Assembly (NCBI GenBank): GCA_949318235.1
Contig: OX439134.1
Location: 24,562,662 to 24,626,661 of the forward strand
Direction of reading: 5' to 3'
Source: Ecdyonurus torrentis
Taxonomy: Eukaryota; Arthropoda; Insecta; Ephemeroptera; Heptageniidae
Length of the DNA stretch: 64,000 nt
Shown: piece after piece, positions 21,047 through 32,580 of the stretch
How the letters are laid out: each line of letters starts with the position of its first letter
How positions within the stretch are numbered: position 1 is the first letter of the stretch
The notes under the pieces: generated by a model
The model's input: the letters and a program-made list of their open reading frames with translations, nothing else
Databases searched by the model: none
Told to the model about the DNA's origin: nothing
Made by a program: the position numbers and the translations under genes

Positions 21047-21990
21047 TATAGAGTATCTTGGTTCATGTAGTCGGATTTACGGAAATTCCGTAATTTCGAC
21101 CTATCATTGCTATTCTTATTTCATATTTTCATATCTTTCAATAATTAAGGTTTATATATTAATTTTCATTCATATAGTCGGATTTAAGTAACTTCCGTAA
21201 TTTCAACCTATCATTCGTATTTATATTTCATATTTCATATTTTTTAATAATTAAGGTTTTATATAGAGTATTTTAGTTTATATAGTCGGATTTACGTAAA
21301 TTTCGCAATTTTGACCTATCATTGCTATTCATATTTCACAATTTTATATTTTTTAATAAATAAGTTTTTATATAGTGTATTTTAGTAATTTCCATACATA
21401 TTGTCGGATTTACGCCAATTTTTGTGATTTTCGATCTATCATTGCTATTCATACATTTTTTATACTTTTTTAACATATATATTAAAATTACGGTTTTAAA
21501 TAGTGATATTTAGTCATATAGTCGGATTTACGTAACTTTCGTAATTGCGGCATATCATTCGTATTTATATTTTATATTTTTCAATAATTAAGGTTTTATA
21601 TTGTGCATTTTACTTCATATAGTCGGATTTACGAAAATTTTGTAATTTCGACCTATCATTGCTATTCATATTTCATATTTTCATATTTTTCAATAACTAG
21701 AATTATGTAGTAATTTCCATACATATAGTCAGATCTACGAAATTTTCATAATTTTCGATCTATCATTGTTATTCATATATTTTTAATACTTTTAACATAT
21801 ATATAATAATTAAGGTTATATATGGTAATTTTCATTCATATAGTCGGATCTAGGTCATTTCGTTTTTCGGCTTATAGCTGTTTACCTATATCTTTCAACA
21901 AATACATAATCTATAGAGTATTCATATAATATAATTTCATATTTTTACTTCATATAGTCAGATTTACGTCAATTTCACACAATCTTGTTT
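21047..21990 (+). repeat. Tandem repeat C (~105-120 bp), right part
   Basis: About eight diverged copies with the same landmarks as the left part. TAGTCGGATTTA-type marks fall near 21068, 21175, 21283, 21402 and 21520 and continue to ~21955, so the period is ~107-119 bp. The array is wholly inside the LTR element, upstream of gag. It may be an expanded leader of that element or an independent insertion. Confidence 0.78.
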
Positions 21991-22137
21991 ATAAGTAGTT
22001 TTGTTTTGTAAGAAAAAAAAATAGAAAGGAGGGAGTAACTTAATAGTAGGTTTGATAATAGAGATTGTTATTTACTTCGTTTCTTATTACAATATCAGCA
22101 TTTCAGTATCTGTATACTCGTTTTATTTTAGTATAAA

Positions 22138-23120
22138 ATGTCGTTCTTGGATCAACCTGATTATTCAGAGATGGCCAAACTGCCTCAACCTCTCATTGCC
22201 CTGCTAGATACTGGCAGTGGGGCTAAACCTCAGGGTACTCCTCAAGCGCCACCTAGCGTTAACATAGGCAACCAGGCTTACCTTATACCTAGGTTTACTG
22301 GTATGGATGAGGTCGGGCTAGAGCAGTTTATTGAAGCTGTGAGTTTAGCCGCCTTCTTAAGCGGTTGGGCTGACGCTCAAACACTGTCGGTAACCAGACT
22401 AAGCCTAGGGGGCGTGGCTTCTGACCACGTGAGAGCTAACACAAATAGTGCACTTGCTTCATGGACCGCCCTTAGAACTGTTCTAAAAACACGTTTTTCA
22501 CCCAAAATACCCCGCATAACACTCAAACAAAGTTTATTAATTGTTGCCAACATAAAAATGAAACTGCATGTGAGTATGGCACACGCCTACAACTCATTGC
22601 TGGTCAATTAGAAACCACTATGGTTTCAAATGTTATTAATCCAGAGTAGAAAATTTTTTATCAGTTTCAATGCGTGATAGAATATTCCTTCAATACATGG
22701 TAGGCATTAAACCTTCGATTAGACGTTTTGTACTTATACGATCTCCGGTAGATCTTTCGACTGCCATTGAAGCACAACTATTGAAGAAAGTAACGAGCAA
22801 AGTATTCAAGCTACTGCTTTGCTCATCCCAGATGTGAATATAGTCAACAATGATGGCGTCATTCCTTAACCCCCTGTATTACGTTCTCCAATTCCAAATA
22901 CGGTACGAGCTGCGTGGAGGCCTAACCCTGCTCGCCGCCAGTGTTTCTTGTGCGGTAGCCCCTCGCACATGAGTTTCCATTGTGATATGATACGTTGCGC
23001 TATATGCGATGGTGGCCATCTGCCTAGGGATTGCACAAAGAAAAAAACTGTGTCAAAAAAACTAGCAGCGCGGTTACCTCCCCTCCCCCCCCCCCTCAGG
23101 AAAACGTTCTTAATCTGGTG
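22138..23120 (+). pseudogene. gag: Retrotransposon Gag, frameshifted
   Basis: The likely start is the ATG at 22138 (MSFLDQPDY). The first 157 codons read through a capsid-like region and end at TAG (22609-22611). A frame change near 22545 lets the same domain continue in another frame (CEYGTRLQLIAGQLE), and a further shift leads to FLQYMVGIKPSIRRFV (~22681-22725), so the capsid part is decayed. The original frame carries the nucleocapsid from ~22940: CFLCGSPSHMSFHC (CX2CX4HX4C) and CAICDGGHLPRDC (CX2CX3HX4C). This frame ends at TGA ~23118. Gag would form the particle that packages element RNA. The knuckles lie in the same frame as the start ATG, which supports one original gag ORF. Superfamily is probably Ty3/gypsy. 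Confidence 0.75.
23055..23061 (+). promoter_or_regulatory. Candidate -1 ribosomal frameshift site A AAA AAA
   Basis: In the gag frame the codons are TCA AAA AAA CTA, so the seven A's at 23055-23061 fit the X XXY YYZ slippery form. The protease downstream is in the -1 frame relative to gag, and gag terminates only ~20 codons later. No clear downstream stem or pseudoknot was found by eye; the C-rich tract at 23078-23097 follows. Confidence 0.5.
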
Positions 23121-23600
23121 ATACCAGAGAGCTTCCTTAAGATAAAGGTCACAATAAAAAAAAGGCCAATGATGTTTGTTGTCGACACCGGTGCTAGTGT
23201 GACTGTAGTACAACTTTGGGCAATCCAAAATTTAGGCTTGGATATCATGGATTATGCCCCTGGATTTAAAACTTCTACAGGTCACGCTTTGCGAATTGTA
23301 GGACAAACATTGTTGCCCATGTTTATAAACGGCCATTACTTACCGCACGACGTTATAGTCATTGACAATCCCTCTGTATCCTTCTTAGGCCTACTGGGCT
23401 TAGATTATTGTACAACGTATAATTGTAGTATTATGGTTAACGAAGGAATGATATCATTCCCGAAGGGAAATGTCCCCCTCTACCAGGAAGGAAGTATAAG
23501 AAGACACAAAACAGATCCAGCTAACTGTTTTGACTTCTATACTGAAAGCTCTCCTCCCTCTGTGGATGTTAACTGTACTGTTGGTTCAGCACAGTTTTAG
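23062..23600 (+). CDS. Retropepsin-like aspartic protease of the LTR element
   Basis: This open frame lies in -1 relative to gag, continuous from before the slippery site to TAG at 23598-23600. After a proline-rich linker it contains FVVDTGASVTVV with the catalytic D-T-G-A (~23178-23213), and the second conserved motif as FLGLLGLDYC (~23380-23410). Spacing of ~65 residues between them is normal for retropepsins, which act as dimers to process Gag and Gag-Pol. It needs Gag-Pro frameshifting for expression, since no good ATG precedes the domain. Unlike gag, it has no internal stop. Normally RT would follow in the same frame; here a stop follows and no RT is found, so pol has been lost or replaced. 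Confidence 0.78.
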
Positions 23601-23750
23601 CTAGGTACGTTACCTAGCACCATTGTTGAGTAAGCAGGCGCCATGCAAACTCAAAAACCTGTGGAAATGTCGACTAGTGGATTGGATAAAATTGGAAATG
23701 GAAAAGGGATTGTTCTAAGACAGTTGCAAGAGGACTGGGAACTCCGAAGT

Positions 23751-23855
23751 GGACTTAGTATTACGGAATGTGGACTTAGTATTACGGAATGTGGACCTAG
23801 AATTACGGAATGTGGACTTAATATTACGGAAAGTGGATTAAGTATTAAGAAAGGT
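23751..23855 (+). repeat. Five tandem 21-bp repeats
   Basis: Units of GGACTTAGTATTACGGAATG plus T start at 23751, 23772, 23793, 23814 and 23835. Because 21 is a multiple of three, the small open frame at 23643-23861 reads repeated GLSITEC. I do not call that frame a gene. Confidence 0.85.
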
Positions 23856-23860
23856 GGTTA

Positions 23861-25630
23861 AAAAAATTATAATAATATTAATAGAGTTTACATTTACAAA
23901 CAAGGGTTTGTAAAAGTGGATGCAGTGAACCCATAATTATACAAGGTGAGGAATAACATGACACTGGAGATAAGTGGTATAAAGTTAATACATCGAAATA
24001 ATAAAATTAGAATTACATTTTAATTATTTTTGTTATTTTATTTACTACGGAAAGAAATAAAATAATAAATAAAAAAAGGTAGAAATTAATATCCTTTACC
24101 TCCACAATGCATAAATTAGGTAGTTACCAGGTGTTGGATATGGTTGGTTTAAATAAAGTAGAACATTGTAGTTAAACACACAGTTTAAGATTAGTGTGAG
24201 ATTACACTATGAATATCAATTGGAACTATGATTAAACAATATGATCAGCCTCAAACATCTTCTAAATATACCCCCCCCCCCAATAAGACATCCCTATTGA
24301 AAATATTCACATAATCAATTAAGTGCTTAGCATATGAGGCAAAATTGTTTTTTATCCCTTAATATAAATTAATTGTTAAATTATCTTGTTTCTCCCCAAT
24401 GGTTAGTGGACCCTCCAAAGTAAGAGTCATGCAGGTTCTGACCAAGAATCTTAAGACTTTACGATTGGTAGAAGGTCTCACTCCAAAGCGGGTTAGTCTA
24501 ACCCTTTTAAATGAGCACCATCAGAAGAGCTTTCACGAGGTACAGCATAGCAGGCTACCATTGCAAAGAAACATGAAGTTTGCAGAAGGTCAGCACCAAC
24601 GTTGCCAGAGTCAAGAAAGTATGTCTACAACGCTACAACACACCAACCAAACCACCTTGTATAGATAAATATGTGAAGACCCTGCCCCATTTTTAATTAA
24701 CATTACCACTAAATGATTTTTATTTCCCCTCAAAAAAGAAAACTGTACTCAGCAAAAGAGAAGAAGAATTTACAGACAACCAGGTGATTTTACCTTAAAG
24801 TACCAAAATCTAATTTAAACCCCAAAACGATGTTAAGAAACAGGTATTTTACAGTCAATACAGTATAAAAGTAACACGATGGCATGAGAGAGCAAAAGTA
24901 GTTTAGAACCAAAGCGATAACATGCAATTAAACTATAGTACCACCACAAAGGATTATAAAGATCGCTGCCGTTAAACTAGTGAAATTTTACTTCCTGATT
25001 TACATTACATGAGAAAATCAACAAAGTAGAGTATTCACAATACTACAATCTACATGCTTCAGGTGACTCAGTTTATTGTTACATATCAACTATTGTGGCA
25101 GACGACGAAGGACTCATACCTTGAGAGATGTTACGCCCTCTGGTTATTCTACATACCCGTCGCTAAATATTTGAGCAACTGGTCACGAAATTGTCTCTCA
25201 ACTCATTATCTACACTTAATACTGCAGTACACATATAGCAAAAGAATGTTTCTTAGCATTAAAATTGCTCAAAATGGCAAGTTATTACATGACCCCAGTT
25301 TTAACTCGGTATAAAAAAATGTACCCTACCCCAATTGTCAAACTAAAAAAGTGTTCACCCTGGTTGTCTAACTACCCTCTACGTTAAAACATTGCAATTC
25401 TTCTCACTAAAAATTTAAATGGTAATAAATCTAAACGTGTAATAAACATATTAAAAATGTATTTGTGCGTAACTAATACTCAATAAAACTATTTTAGATT
25501 TGCTTACAATATCATTTAATAAATGTTTATATCTTTCAGTTGAAAAAAAAATTATGTAAAAGAGAGCAAGAGTAATAAAGATCACAGTACAAAATCCCAT
25601 CCCTGTTTGGCATTAAAATCTGGGGATTTT
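23861..25630 (+). other. Unassigned 3' part of the LTR element
   Basis: About 1.8 kb of AT-rich sequence where pol should lie. Open frames at 24399-24668 (89 aa, glutamine- and lysine-rich) and 25054-25314 (86 aa) show no motif I recognise: no RT YxDD, RNase H, integrase HHCC/DDE or envelope-like signal plus membrane pattern. A C10 run lies near 24281-24290. It could be foreign sequence carried by a non-autonomous element, or heavily decayed pol. Confidence 0.5.
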
Positions 25631-25644
25631 AAAATGGAGGGATA
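25631..25644 (+). other. Polypurine tract
   Basis: AAAATGGAGGGATA directly precedes the 3' LTR, the position required for priming plus-strand DNA synthesis. It is interrupted by one T near its start and a final TA. Confidence 0.65.
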
Positions 25645-26437
25645 TGGCACGAGGAAAACTATACGATAGCTAAATAGTTTTCCTCTTGACATAGAGTTTA
25701 TGTGGAGCGTTCCTTTGTCTACATGCGCTGCTCAGGTACATACAATACTGCCGCATACATTAGAAAGCGGCATGGAATGTTACCTGACTATACGTAACTT
25801 ACTGGACAATGGCTCCTCTCACCCCCTAATGATCACGTGATCAGCCGCCCTGACTATAAATACCACGAAGCTCTAGCAAACGGGCAGGCAGTGTGTGACC
25901 CGCTTTAACGAGCGAGGTTCACACTGTCTTTCTGAGATCGCCAGCCAGCTGCCTGATGTCCGCCCACCGTGTTCCGCCCACTACACCGCCAGTGACCACT
26001 CGACGTCCTCTACCCCTAAGGAGAGAGCTATATCCCGTGTAAACGTGGTCTGCTCAACAACGAGCTATATCCCGTATTAGACGTGGTCTGCACACTCTCT
26101 AGTACCACGAGCAATACCGGCTCACAGCCTGTATATAACCGTGGTTACCCTTCGGATCCCAAGACCTCAAGCACGCTCACAGGGATTATCTCCCTAGCTC
26201 AGCAGTCACGAGGTCAAACACTCCACCACCCCTAAGATATCAGCCCAGCTGTATTATGAGTGAGTGCGATCTCCTGTATTAGTAATGAGACTAGAGAATC
26301 AAAGGCAAAGTAATATTAACCAGTGCTCTCTCATTGTATAACTTGTATGTGCTAGCTTTTGACAGCCAATAAACGTTGCCGTCTAAACACTGTGTCTTAC
26401 TTACACGTTCTTACTTATCCTAAGGCCACCCTTAACA
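25645..26437 (+). repeat. 3' LTR, 793 bp
   Basis: Starts TGGCACGAGG (the 5' LTR has TGTCACGAGG) and ends CCTTAACA. TATAAATA is at 25855-25862 and AATAAA at 26368-26373. It contains the perfect 14-bp palindrome TGATCACGTGATCA (~25830-25843). By eye about 6-7% of positions differ from the 5' LTR. The 61-aa frame at 25895-26080 is incidental. Confidence 0.92.
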
Positions 26438-28260
26438 CAAAAATCAAGTTGGTAGTCAGTAATGGCGTCACTTATCAACTACATTCATAAATAAAGTCAA
26501 GTTGATAGTTAGTGCTGACGTCACTAATCTACTTTATACGAATACAGTCAAGTTGATAGTCAGTGATGACGTCACATATCTACCTCATACACTACTAAAG
26601 TCAAGATGATAGTCAGTAATGACGTTACATAAATACTTCATACACTACTAAAGTCAAGTTGATAATCAGTTATGACGTCATTTCACTACTTCATACACAA
26701 CTAAAGTCAAGTTGAAAAACAATTATGACGTAACTTATCGACTGCATAAAATACAAAAGTCAAGTTGATAGTCAGTGATGACGTCACTTATCTACTTTAC
26801 ACACAACTAAAATTAAGATGATAGTCAGTGATGACGTTGCATTTCTACTTCATACACTACTAAAGTCATGTTGATAGTCACTGATGACGTAACTTATCTA
26901 CTTCATAAAATACTAAAGTCAAATTGATAGTCAGTGATGATGTCACATTTATGCTTCATACACTACTAAAGACAAGTTGATAGTCAGTGATGATGTCACA
27001 TATATGCTTCGCACACTACTAAAGACAAGTTAATAGTCAGTGATGACGGTACAAATCTACTTTATACACAACCAAAGTAGAGATGATAGTCAGTGATGAC
27101 GTTACTTATCTACTTCATACACTAATAAAATTAAGTTGATAGTCAGTGATGACGTCAGTTATCTACTTCTTAAAATACTAAAGTCAAATTTATAGTCAGT
27201 GATGATGTCACATATCTGCTTCATACACTCCTAAAGTCAATATAATAGTCTGTGATGACATCACTTATCTACTCCATATACTACTAAAGACAAGTTGATA
27301 GTCAGTGATGACATCACTTATCTACTTCATACACCACAAAAGTCAAGATGATATTTAGTAATAACGTCACTTATCTACTTCATACACTACTAAAGTCAAG
27401 ATGACATTTAGTAATGACGTCACATATATAATGCATACACAACTAAAATCAAGTTGATAGTCAGTGATGACGTCACATATCTACTACGTAAACAACTTAA
27501 GTCAAGATCTTAGTCAGCGATGATTTCACTTTACTACTTTACACACAACTAAAATAAAGATTATAGTCAGTGATGACGTTGCATTTCTACTTCATACACT
27601 ACTAAAGTCAAGTTGATAGTCAGTGATGACGTCACTTATCTACTTCATAAAATACTACAGTCAAGTTGATAGTCAGTGATGATGTCATATATTTACTTTT
27701 TACACAACCAAAGTTAAGATGATACTCAGTAATGTCGTCACATATCTACTTCATACACATCTAAAGTCAAGTTGATGGTCAGTGATGACGTTACTAATCT
27801 ACTTCATACACTGCTAAAGTCAAGATAATAGTCTGTGATGACATTACTTATCTACTCCATACACTACTAAAGTCAAGTTGATAGTCAGTGATGACATCAC
27901 TTATCTACTTCATACACAACAAAAGTCAATATAATATTTAGTAATAACGTCACTTATCTACTTCATACACAACTAAAGTCAAGTTAATAATCAGTGATGA
28001 CGGCACTTAGCTATTTCATACACAACTAAACTCAAATTGATAGTCAGTGATGACGTCACTTATCTAGTACATACACTACTAAAAACAAGTTGATAGTCAG
28101 TGATGACGTCACTTATTTACTTTATACACTACTAATGTCAAGTTGATAGTCAGTGATGACGTCACATATCTACTACGTAAAATACTAAAGTAAAGTTGAT
28201 TGTCAGTGATGACGTCACTTATCTACTTTATAAATACTAAAATCAAGTTGGTAGTCTGTG
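26438..28260 (+). repeat. Satellite A block 3
   Basis: About 34 monomers, continuing the same array the LTR element split: the first bases complete the monomer broken at 13252. It includes the GAAAAACAATTATGACGTAAC variant (~26713) and several TGACGTTGCAT variants. It ends at GTAGTCTGTG, joining satellite B at TATAGTGTTGCAAAACGC. Confidence 0.95.
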
Positions 28261-30354
28261 TATAGTGTTGCAAAACGCTCTATAGTACTAAATTAACCTC
28301 TAGAAACTCAAAACCTCTAAAAATCTAATGTGTTTTTCAGATTCTGAAAACGATTTTTGATGATATCTCCAAAACTAATATTGCTACATACTTGCGGTTT
28401 GAACTGAAATGTATCACTTTGAATTGTCTTATGAAAAGTTTATTACACTTTAGTCGCAAAAAATAAAACTTTCTCAGTTTTTATAAATATTAGTGTTTTC
28501 TTAGTGAAGTCTTAGCATTGTAGCCCATATGAAGAAAAAAAAAGTTTGTAACTTCAGTTCCAATTGAGATAGAAAATTGCGATTTTGAAAAAAAGTGATG
28601 CAAAACCCTCTATAGAACTAAATTCACCTCTAGAAACAAAATTGAGAAAAATTTTTTTTTGAAAAAGATTTTGTTTTTCGGATTCTGAAAACGACTTTTA
28701 TGATATCACAGAAAATAATAATGCTACAGACTTGCGGTTTGAACTCAAATGTAGCACTTTGATATGTGTTATGAAAAGTTTATTACACTTAAATCGCCAA
28801 AAATAAAACTTTCTCAGTTTTTGAGAATTTTAGTATTTTTTTACCGAAGTCTATAGCATTGTAGCCCATATGAAAAAAAAAAAGTTTGTAACTCAAGTTC
28901 CAATTGAGATTAAAAGTTGCAATTTTGAAATAAAGTGATGCAATACGCTCTACTGTACTAAATTCATCTCTAGAAACAAAATTGAGAAAAAAAAAATTTC
29001 GAAAAAAAATGTGTTTTTCAGATTCTGAAAACGCTTTTTGAAGATATTTCAGATACTTATAATGCTACAGACTTGCGGTTTAAACTGAAATGTATCACTT
29101 TGAATTGTCTTATGAAAAGTTTACTACACTTTAGTCGCATAAAATAAAACTTTCTTAGGGTTTGAGAATTTTAGTGTTTTCTAATCGAAGTTTTTAGCAT
29201 TGTAGCCCATATGAAGAAAAAAAAAGTTTGCAACTAAAGTTCCAATTGAAATAGAAAGTTGCGATTTTTAAATAAAGTGATGCAATACGCTCTATAGTAC
29301 TAAATTCATCTCTAGAAACAAAATTAAAAAAAAAACAATTTCGAAAAAATTGTGTTTTTCAGATTCTGAAAACGTTTTTTGATGATATTTCAAAAACTAA
29401 TAATGGCACAGACTTGCGGTTTAAACTAAAATGTATCACTTTCAATTGTCTTATGAGAAGTTTATTACACTTTAGTTGCAAAAAATAAAACTTTCTCAGT
29501 TTTTGAGAATTTTAGTGTTTTCTTGTCGAAGTCTATAGCATTGTAGCACATATAAAGAAATAAAAGTTTGTAACTCGAGTTGCAATTAAGATAGAAAGTG
29601 GCGGTTTTGAAATAAAACGATGCAAAATGCTCTATTATACTAAATGCAACTCTAAAACCAAATTGAGAAAAATATTTTTTAAAAAAAATTATGTTTTTTA
29701 GATTCTGAAAACGATTTTTGATGATATCTCAAAAACTAATAATGCTACCGACTTGCGGTTTGAACTGAAATGTAGCACTTTGATATGTGTTATGAAAAGT
29801 TAATTTTACTTTAGTCGCAAAAAATAAAACTTTCTCATTTTTTGAGAATTTTAGTATTTTCTTGCCGAAGTCTATAGCATTGAAGCCCATATGAAAAAAA
29901 CAGTTTGTTATTTGAGTTCCAATTGAGATAGAAAGTTGCGGTTTTGAAATAAAGTGATGCAAAACATTCTATAGTACTAAACTCATCTCTAGATACAAAA
30001 TTGAGAAAAAAGTTTCCAAAAAAAAAATGTTTTTCAGATTAAGAAAATGATTTTTGATGATATCTCAGAAACTAATAATGCTACAGACTTGCGGTTTGAA
30101 CTCAAATGTAGCACTTTGATATGTGTTATAAAAAGTTAATTACACTTTAATCGAAACAAATAAAACTTTCTCAGTTTCTGAGAATTTTAGTATTTTCCTA
30201 CCGAAGTCTATAGCATTGTAGCTCATATGAAGAAAAACAAAAGTTTGTAACTCAAGTTCCAATTGAGATAGAAAGTTGCGGTTTTGAAATAAAGTGATGC
30301 AAAAAGGTCTATAGTAGTAAATTCACCTTTAGAAACAAAATTAAGAAAAAAAAA
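28261..30354 (+). repeat. Satellite B block 3
   Basis: About six ~340-bp monomers, same orientation as the other B blocks. Several carry the GATATGTGTTATGAAAAG variant. The final monomer stops at ATTAAGAAAAAAAAA, followed by retrotransposon sequence. The minus-strand frame at 29729-29962 is a repeat by-product. Confidence 0.94.
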
Positions 30355-31017
30355 GTTGACAGTCAAATGAACAAATAGCTTCTGGAGCCCTTAAACCAGT
30401 TAAGTTCAGTGAGTGGGCCACAAATGTGGTACCAGTAATGAAAGCTAGTGGTAAGGACTTAAGATTATGTGGTAATTTCAAATTGACAATCAACCCAGTG
30501 CTTAAGGTTGATCATTATCCCTTGCCAACATTTGATAAACTTTCATCAAAATGGGCTGATAGCAAATATTTATCTAAAATAGACTTATTAAAAGCTTTCT
30601 TACAAGTAAAAATTTACAAAGATGATCAAAAGTATTTAAACATAAATACACCTTAAGGGTTATATAAATACACAAGGGGTATTTATGGTATTAGCAGTAT
30701 GCCAGCCATTTTTCAAAGTATCATGAATCAAATAATAATAAATTGTGAGGGTACTGCAAATTATATTGATGACATCTTAGTAGGGGGGAGGACAAAAAAA
30801 GAGGCCAAAGAAAGATTGTTAAAAGTGTTACATAGATTAGCTAAACATAATGTCAAAATTAACTTTGACAAATGTGAGTTTATGCAGGAAGAGCTTGATT
30901 TCATTGGTCACCATATCCAATTTAACCAAATCCTAGCCTTACCTGAAAAATCAATTGCCATATTTCATGCTCCACCACCTGAGGGGAAAATAGAGTAGCA
31001 AAGTTACAAAAATTCAT
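30355..31017 (+). pseudogene. pol: Ty3/gypsy reverse transcriptase, broken
   Basis: The segment starts near the N-terminus of RT. KFSEWATNVVPVMK is followed by DLRLCGNFKLTINPVL, then DHYPLPTFDKLSSK and LSKIDLLKAFLQVKI (motif A, ~30565-30620). A TAA at ~30654 lies just before the GLYKYTRGIYGISSMPAIFQ motif. The catalytic motif is NYIDDILVGG (~30757-30785, YxDD form). DKCEFMQEELDFIGHHI and the LPEKS segment of the thumb follow, with a stop at ~30996 and a frame change into the next segment. The motif set is diagnostic of Ty3/gypsy RT. The 5' part of the element (gag, protease) is absent here; a gag-protease remnant of similar type lies at 40620-41335. Confidence 0.85.
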
Positions 31018-31617
31018 TGGGATGCTACAATATTATAATGACCAAATTCCAATGCTATCCTCAATCCTCAAACCATTGTACAACTTATCTGATGAAAATT
31101 GGGTGTGGGGAACAAAACAACAAAAGGCATTTACTGATGCTAAACTAGCATTCCTTAAGTGTGGGATAGTGGTTCCATTTAACCCTAATAAAATAATAAT
31201 TGTGTCAAGTGACAGCTCGACAGACAAAGATGGAGTTCAAAAACCTGTCTTTTTCACCTCCAGAACCCTCACTCCTACAGAACAGAAATATAGTCAGTTG
31301 GAAAAAGAGGCTCTGGCCCTCATTCACATATGTAAAAAGTTCTATAATTTCATAATAAGGAGAAAATTTATATTGCAGTCTGATCACAAACCAATAATTA
31401 TTATTTTTGGGGAGAAAAAAACCTTTACCATTATGGCTAGGAATAGATTACAAAGATAGGCAAACTTTGTGTTATCATTCAATTATAGTGTTACATATAA
31501 ACCAGGAAAAAAACTAATCCTACCTGACATGCTATCAAGATTACCCATAAATGATAACAATGTAAAAACTGAAAAGTGTGACAAAAATTCTATTAACTTG
31601 CTATCTGAAAAAAATTA
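31018..31617 (+). pseudogene. pol: Ty3/gypsy connection and RNase H, broken
   Basis: The text reads LQYYNDQIPMLSSILKPLY, WGTKQQKAFTDAKLAF, then an RNase H core: IIVSSDSSTDKDG, FFTSRTLTPTEQKYSQLEKE and LQSDHKPI. The usual D, E and D catalytic positions can be placed in DSS, EKEAL and SDHKP. The stretch between the first D and the FFTSRTL motif is shorter than normal, suggesting a small deletion. Stops occur at ~31457 and 31617; between them SVTYKPGKK and PDMLSRLP complete the RNase H/integrase linker. It would degrade the RNA of the RNA-DNA hybrid. Confidence 0.82.
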
Positions 31618-31621
31618 AAAA

Positions 31622-32580
31622 ATGTTACCCTTGAATGTACAACATAATATGTGTGAAACCTTAAAGAGCCCAGTGTTGAAACAAGTGTTACAATGTGCAA
31701 AGTATGGGTGGCCAAATAAGTGTGATTCAAGTGATCTGAAACCATACTATGATAACAGAAACAACATAACCATCCAAGATGATTGTTTATTACTTGGTTC
31801 AAAAGTAATCATACCACACCAGTTAAAATCAAATGTGTTGAATATGTTACATGCTACTCACAATGGTGAGTCAAAAATGAAAGCTATAGCAAGAAATTAC
31901 ATATGGTTCCCAGGTATTGATAAATCAATATCTAATATTGTTAAATCTTGTGATACATGTCAGGCTTTGAATTAAAAACCCAAATTAAATACCATGCTTT
32001 GGCCCATTATGCAAAGACCATGGCAAAGAATTCATATTGATTATTGTAAATTTTAACACTTAACTTTACTAGTAATTATTGATGTGTTTAGCAAGTGGAT
32101 GGGAGTAAAAGTAGTAAAAAATCTGTGTGCCTCAACCTTAATAAAAAAAATGTACAAAATTATTAGTAGATTTAGTATTTGTGAACAGATTGTTATGGAT
32201 AATGGACTCTCATTCACATCAAGTGAATAAACAGATTGGTGTAACAAATTAAATGTTAATCTGACTTACAGTCCATCTTACAATCCCCAAAGCAATACTT
32301 TTGCGGAAAAAGCAATTAAAACTTTGAAAAGTTACTTAAAAAAATGTTGTAAGAAGCTACGCAAAATGAATCCCCTATGAAGGTGAAAAAAGAAGTAGAA
32401 AACTTCTTATTCTCTTATAGAAACACCATTCATAAGTCTAGAAATAAAACAGCAGCAGAGATTCTGCTTAAAATAATGCCAAAAATACCTGTTACTGCTC
32501 TTAATCCACTATTATTTCACAAAATACAAAACAAATTAAAATATATAAACAAATGTTATAAAGAGGATCAATTGGTGTAA
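31622..32580 (+). pseudogene. pol: Ty3/gypsy integrase, broken
   Basis: The zinc-binding domain is visible: MLHATHNGESKMKAIARNY with HATH, then WFPGIDKS and SCDTCQ (~31845-31970). The catalytic core follows in pieces: RIHIDYCKF (first D), IIDVFSKWMGVK, MDNGLSFTS (second D, ~32197) and SYNPQSNTFAEKAIKTL with the glutamate (~32275-32325). The last open frame (32377-32580) is the C-terminal part and ends in TAA at 32578-32580. That stop abuts satellite A (AGTCAAGTTGATAG), with TAA shared by both. Stops at ~31973, ~32053, ~32228 and ~32377 kill the gene, although all three DDE residues remain. Confidence 0.83.

Larger units (their letters stand above)
13253..26437 (+). mobile_element. Nested 13.2-kb LTR retrotransposon inserted in satellite A
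   Basis: Two direct LTRs (13253-14047 and 25645-26437) bound a region with a primer binding site, gag, a retropepsin and a polypurine tract, all on the plus strand. The flanks are CTAA on the left and CAAA on the right, an imperfect 4-bp duplication. Removing the element restores the satellite A variant CATCAATACTAAAATCAAG, found intact elsewhere (for example ~33463). By eye the two LTRs differ at about 50-55 positions (6-7%), so the insertion is not recent. No RT, RNase H or integrase is recognisable, so this copy is non-autonomous. It was enlarged by other insertions between the 5' LTR and gag: a non-LTR element, a tandem repeat and a foldback element. The Ty3/gypsy class is likely but not proven without pol. 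Confidence 0.88.

Noticed and set aside
22866..23228. 120-aa minus-strand ORF across gag-pro
   Set aside because: It is antisense to the zinc knuckles and protease active site.
23643..23861. 72-aa ORF with GLSITEC repeats as a possible accessory gene
   Set aside because: The frame persists only because the repeat is 21 bp; no start context or homologous domain is evident.
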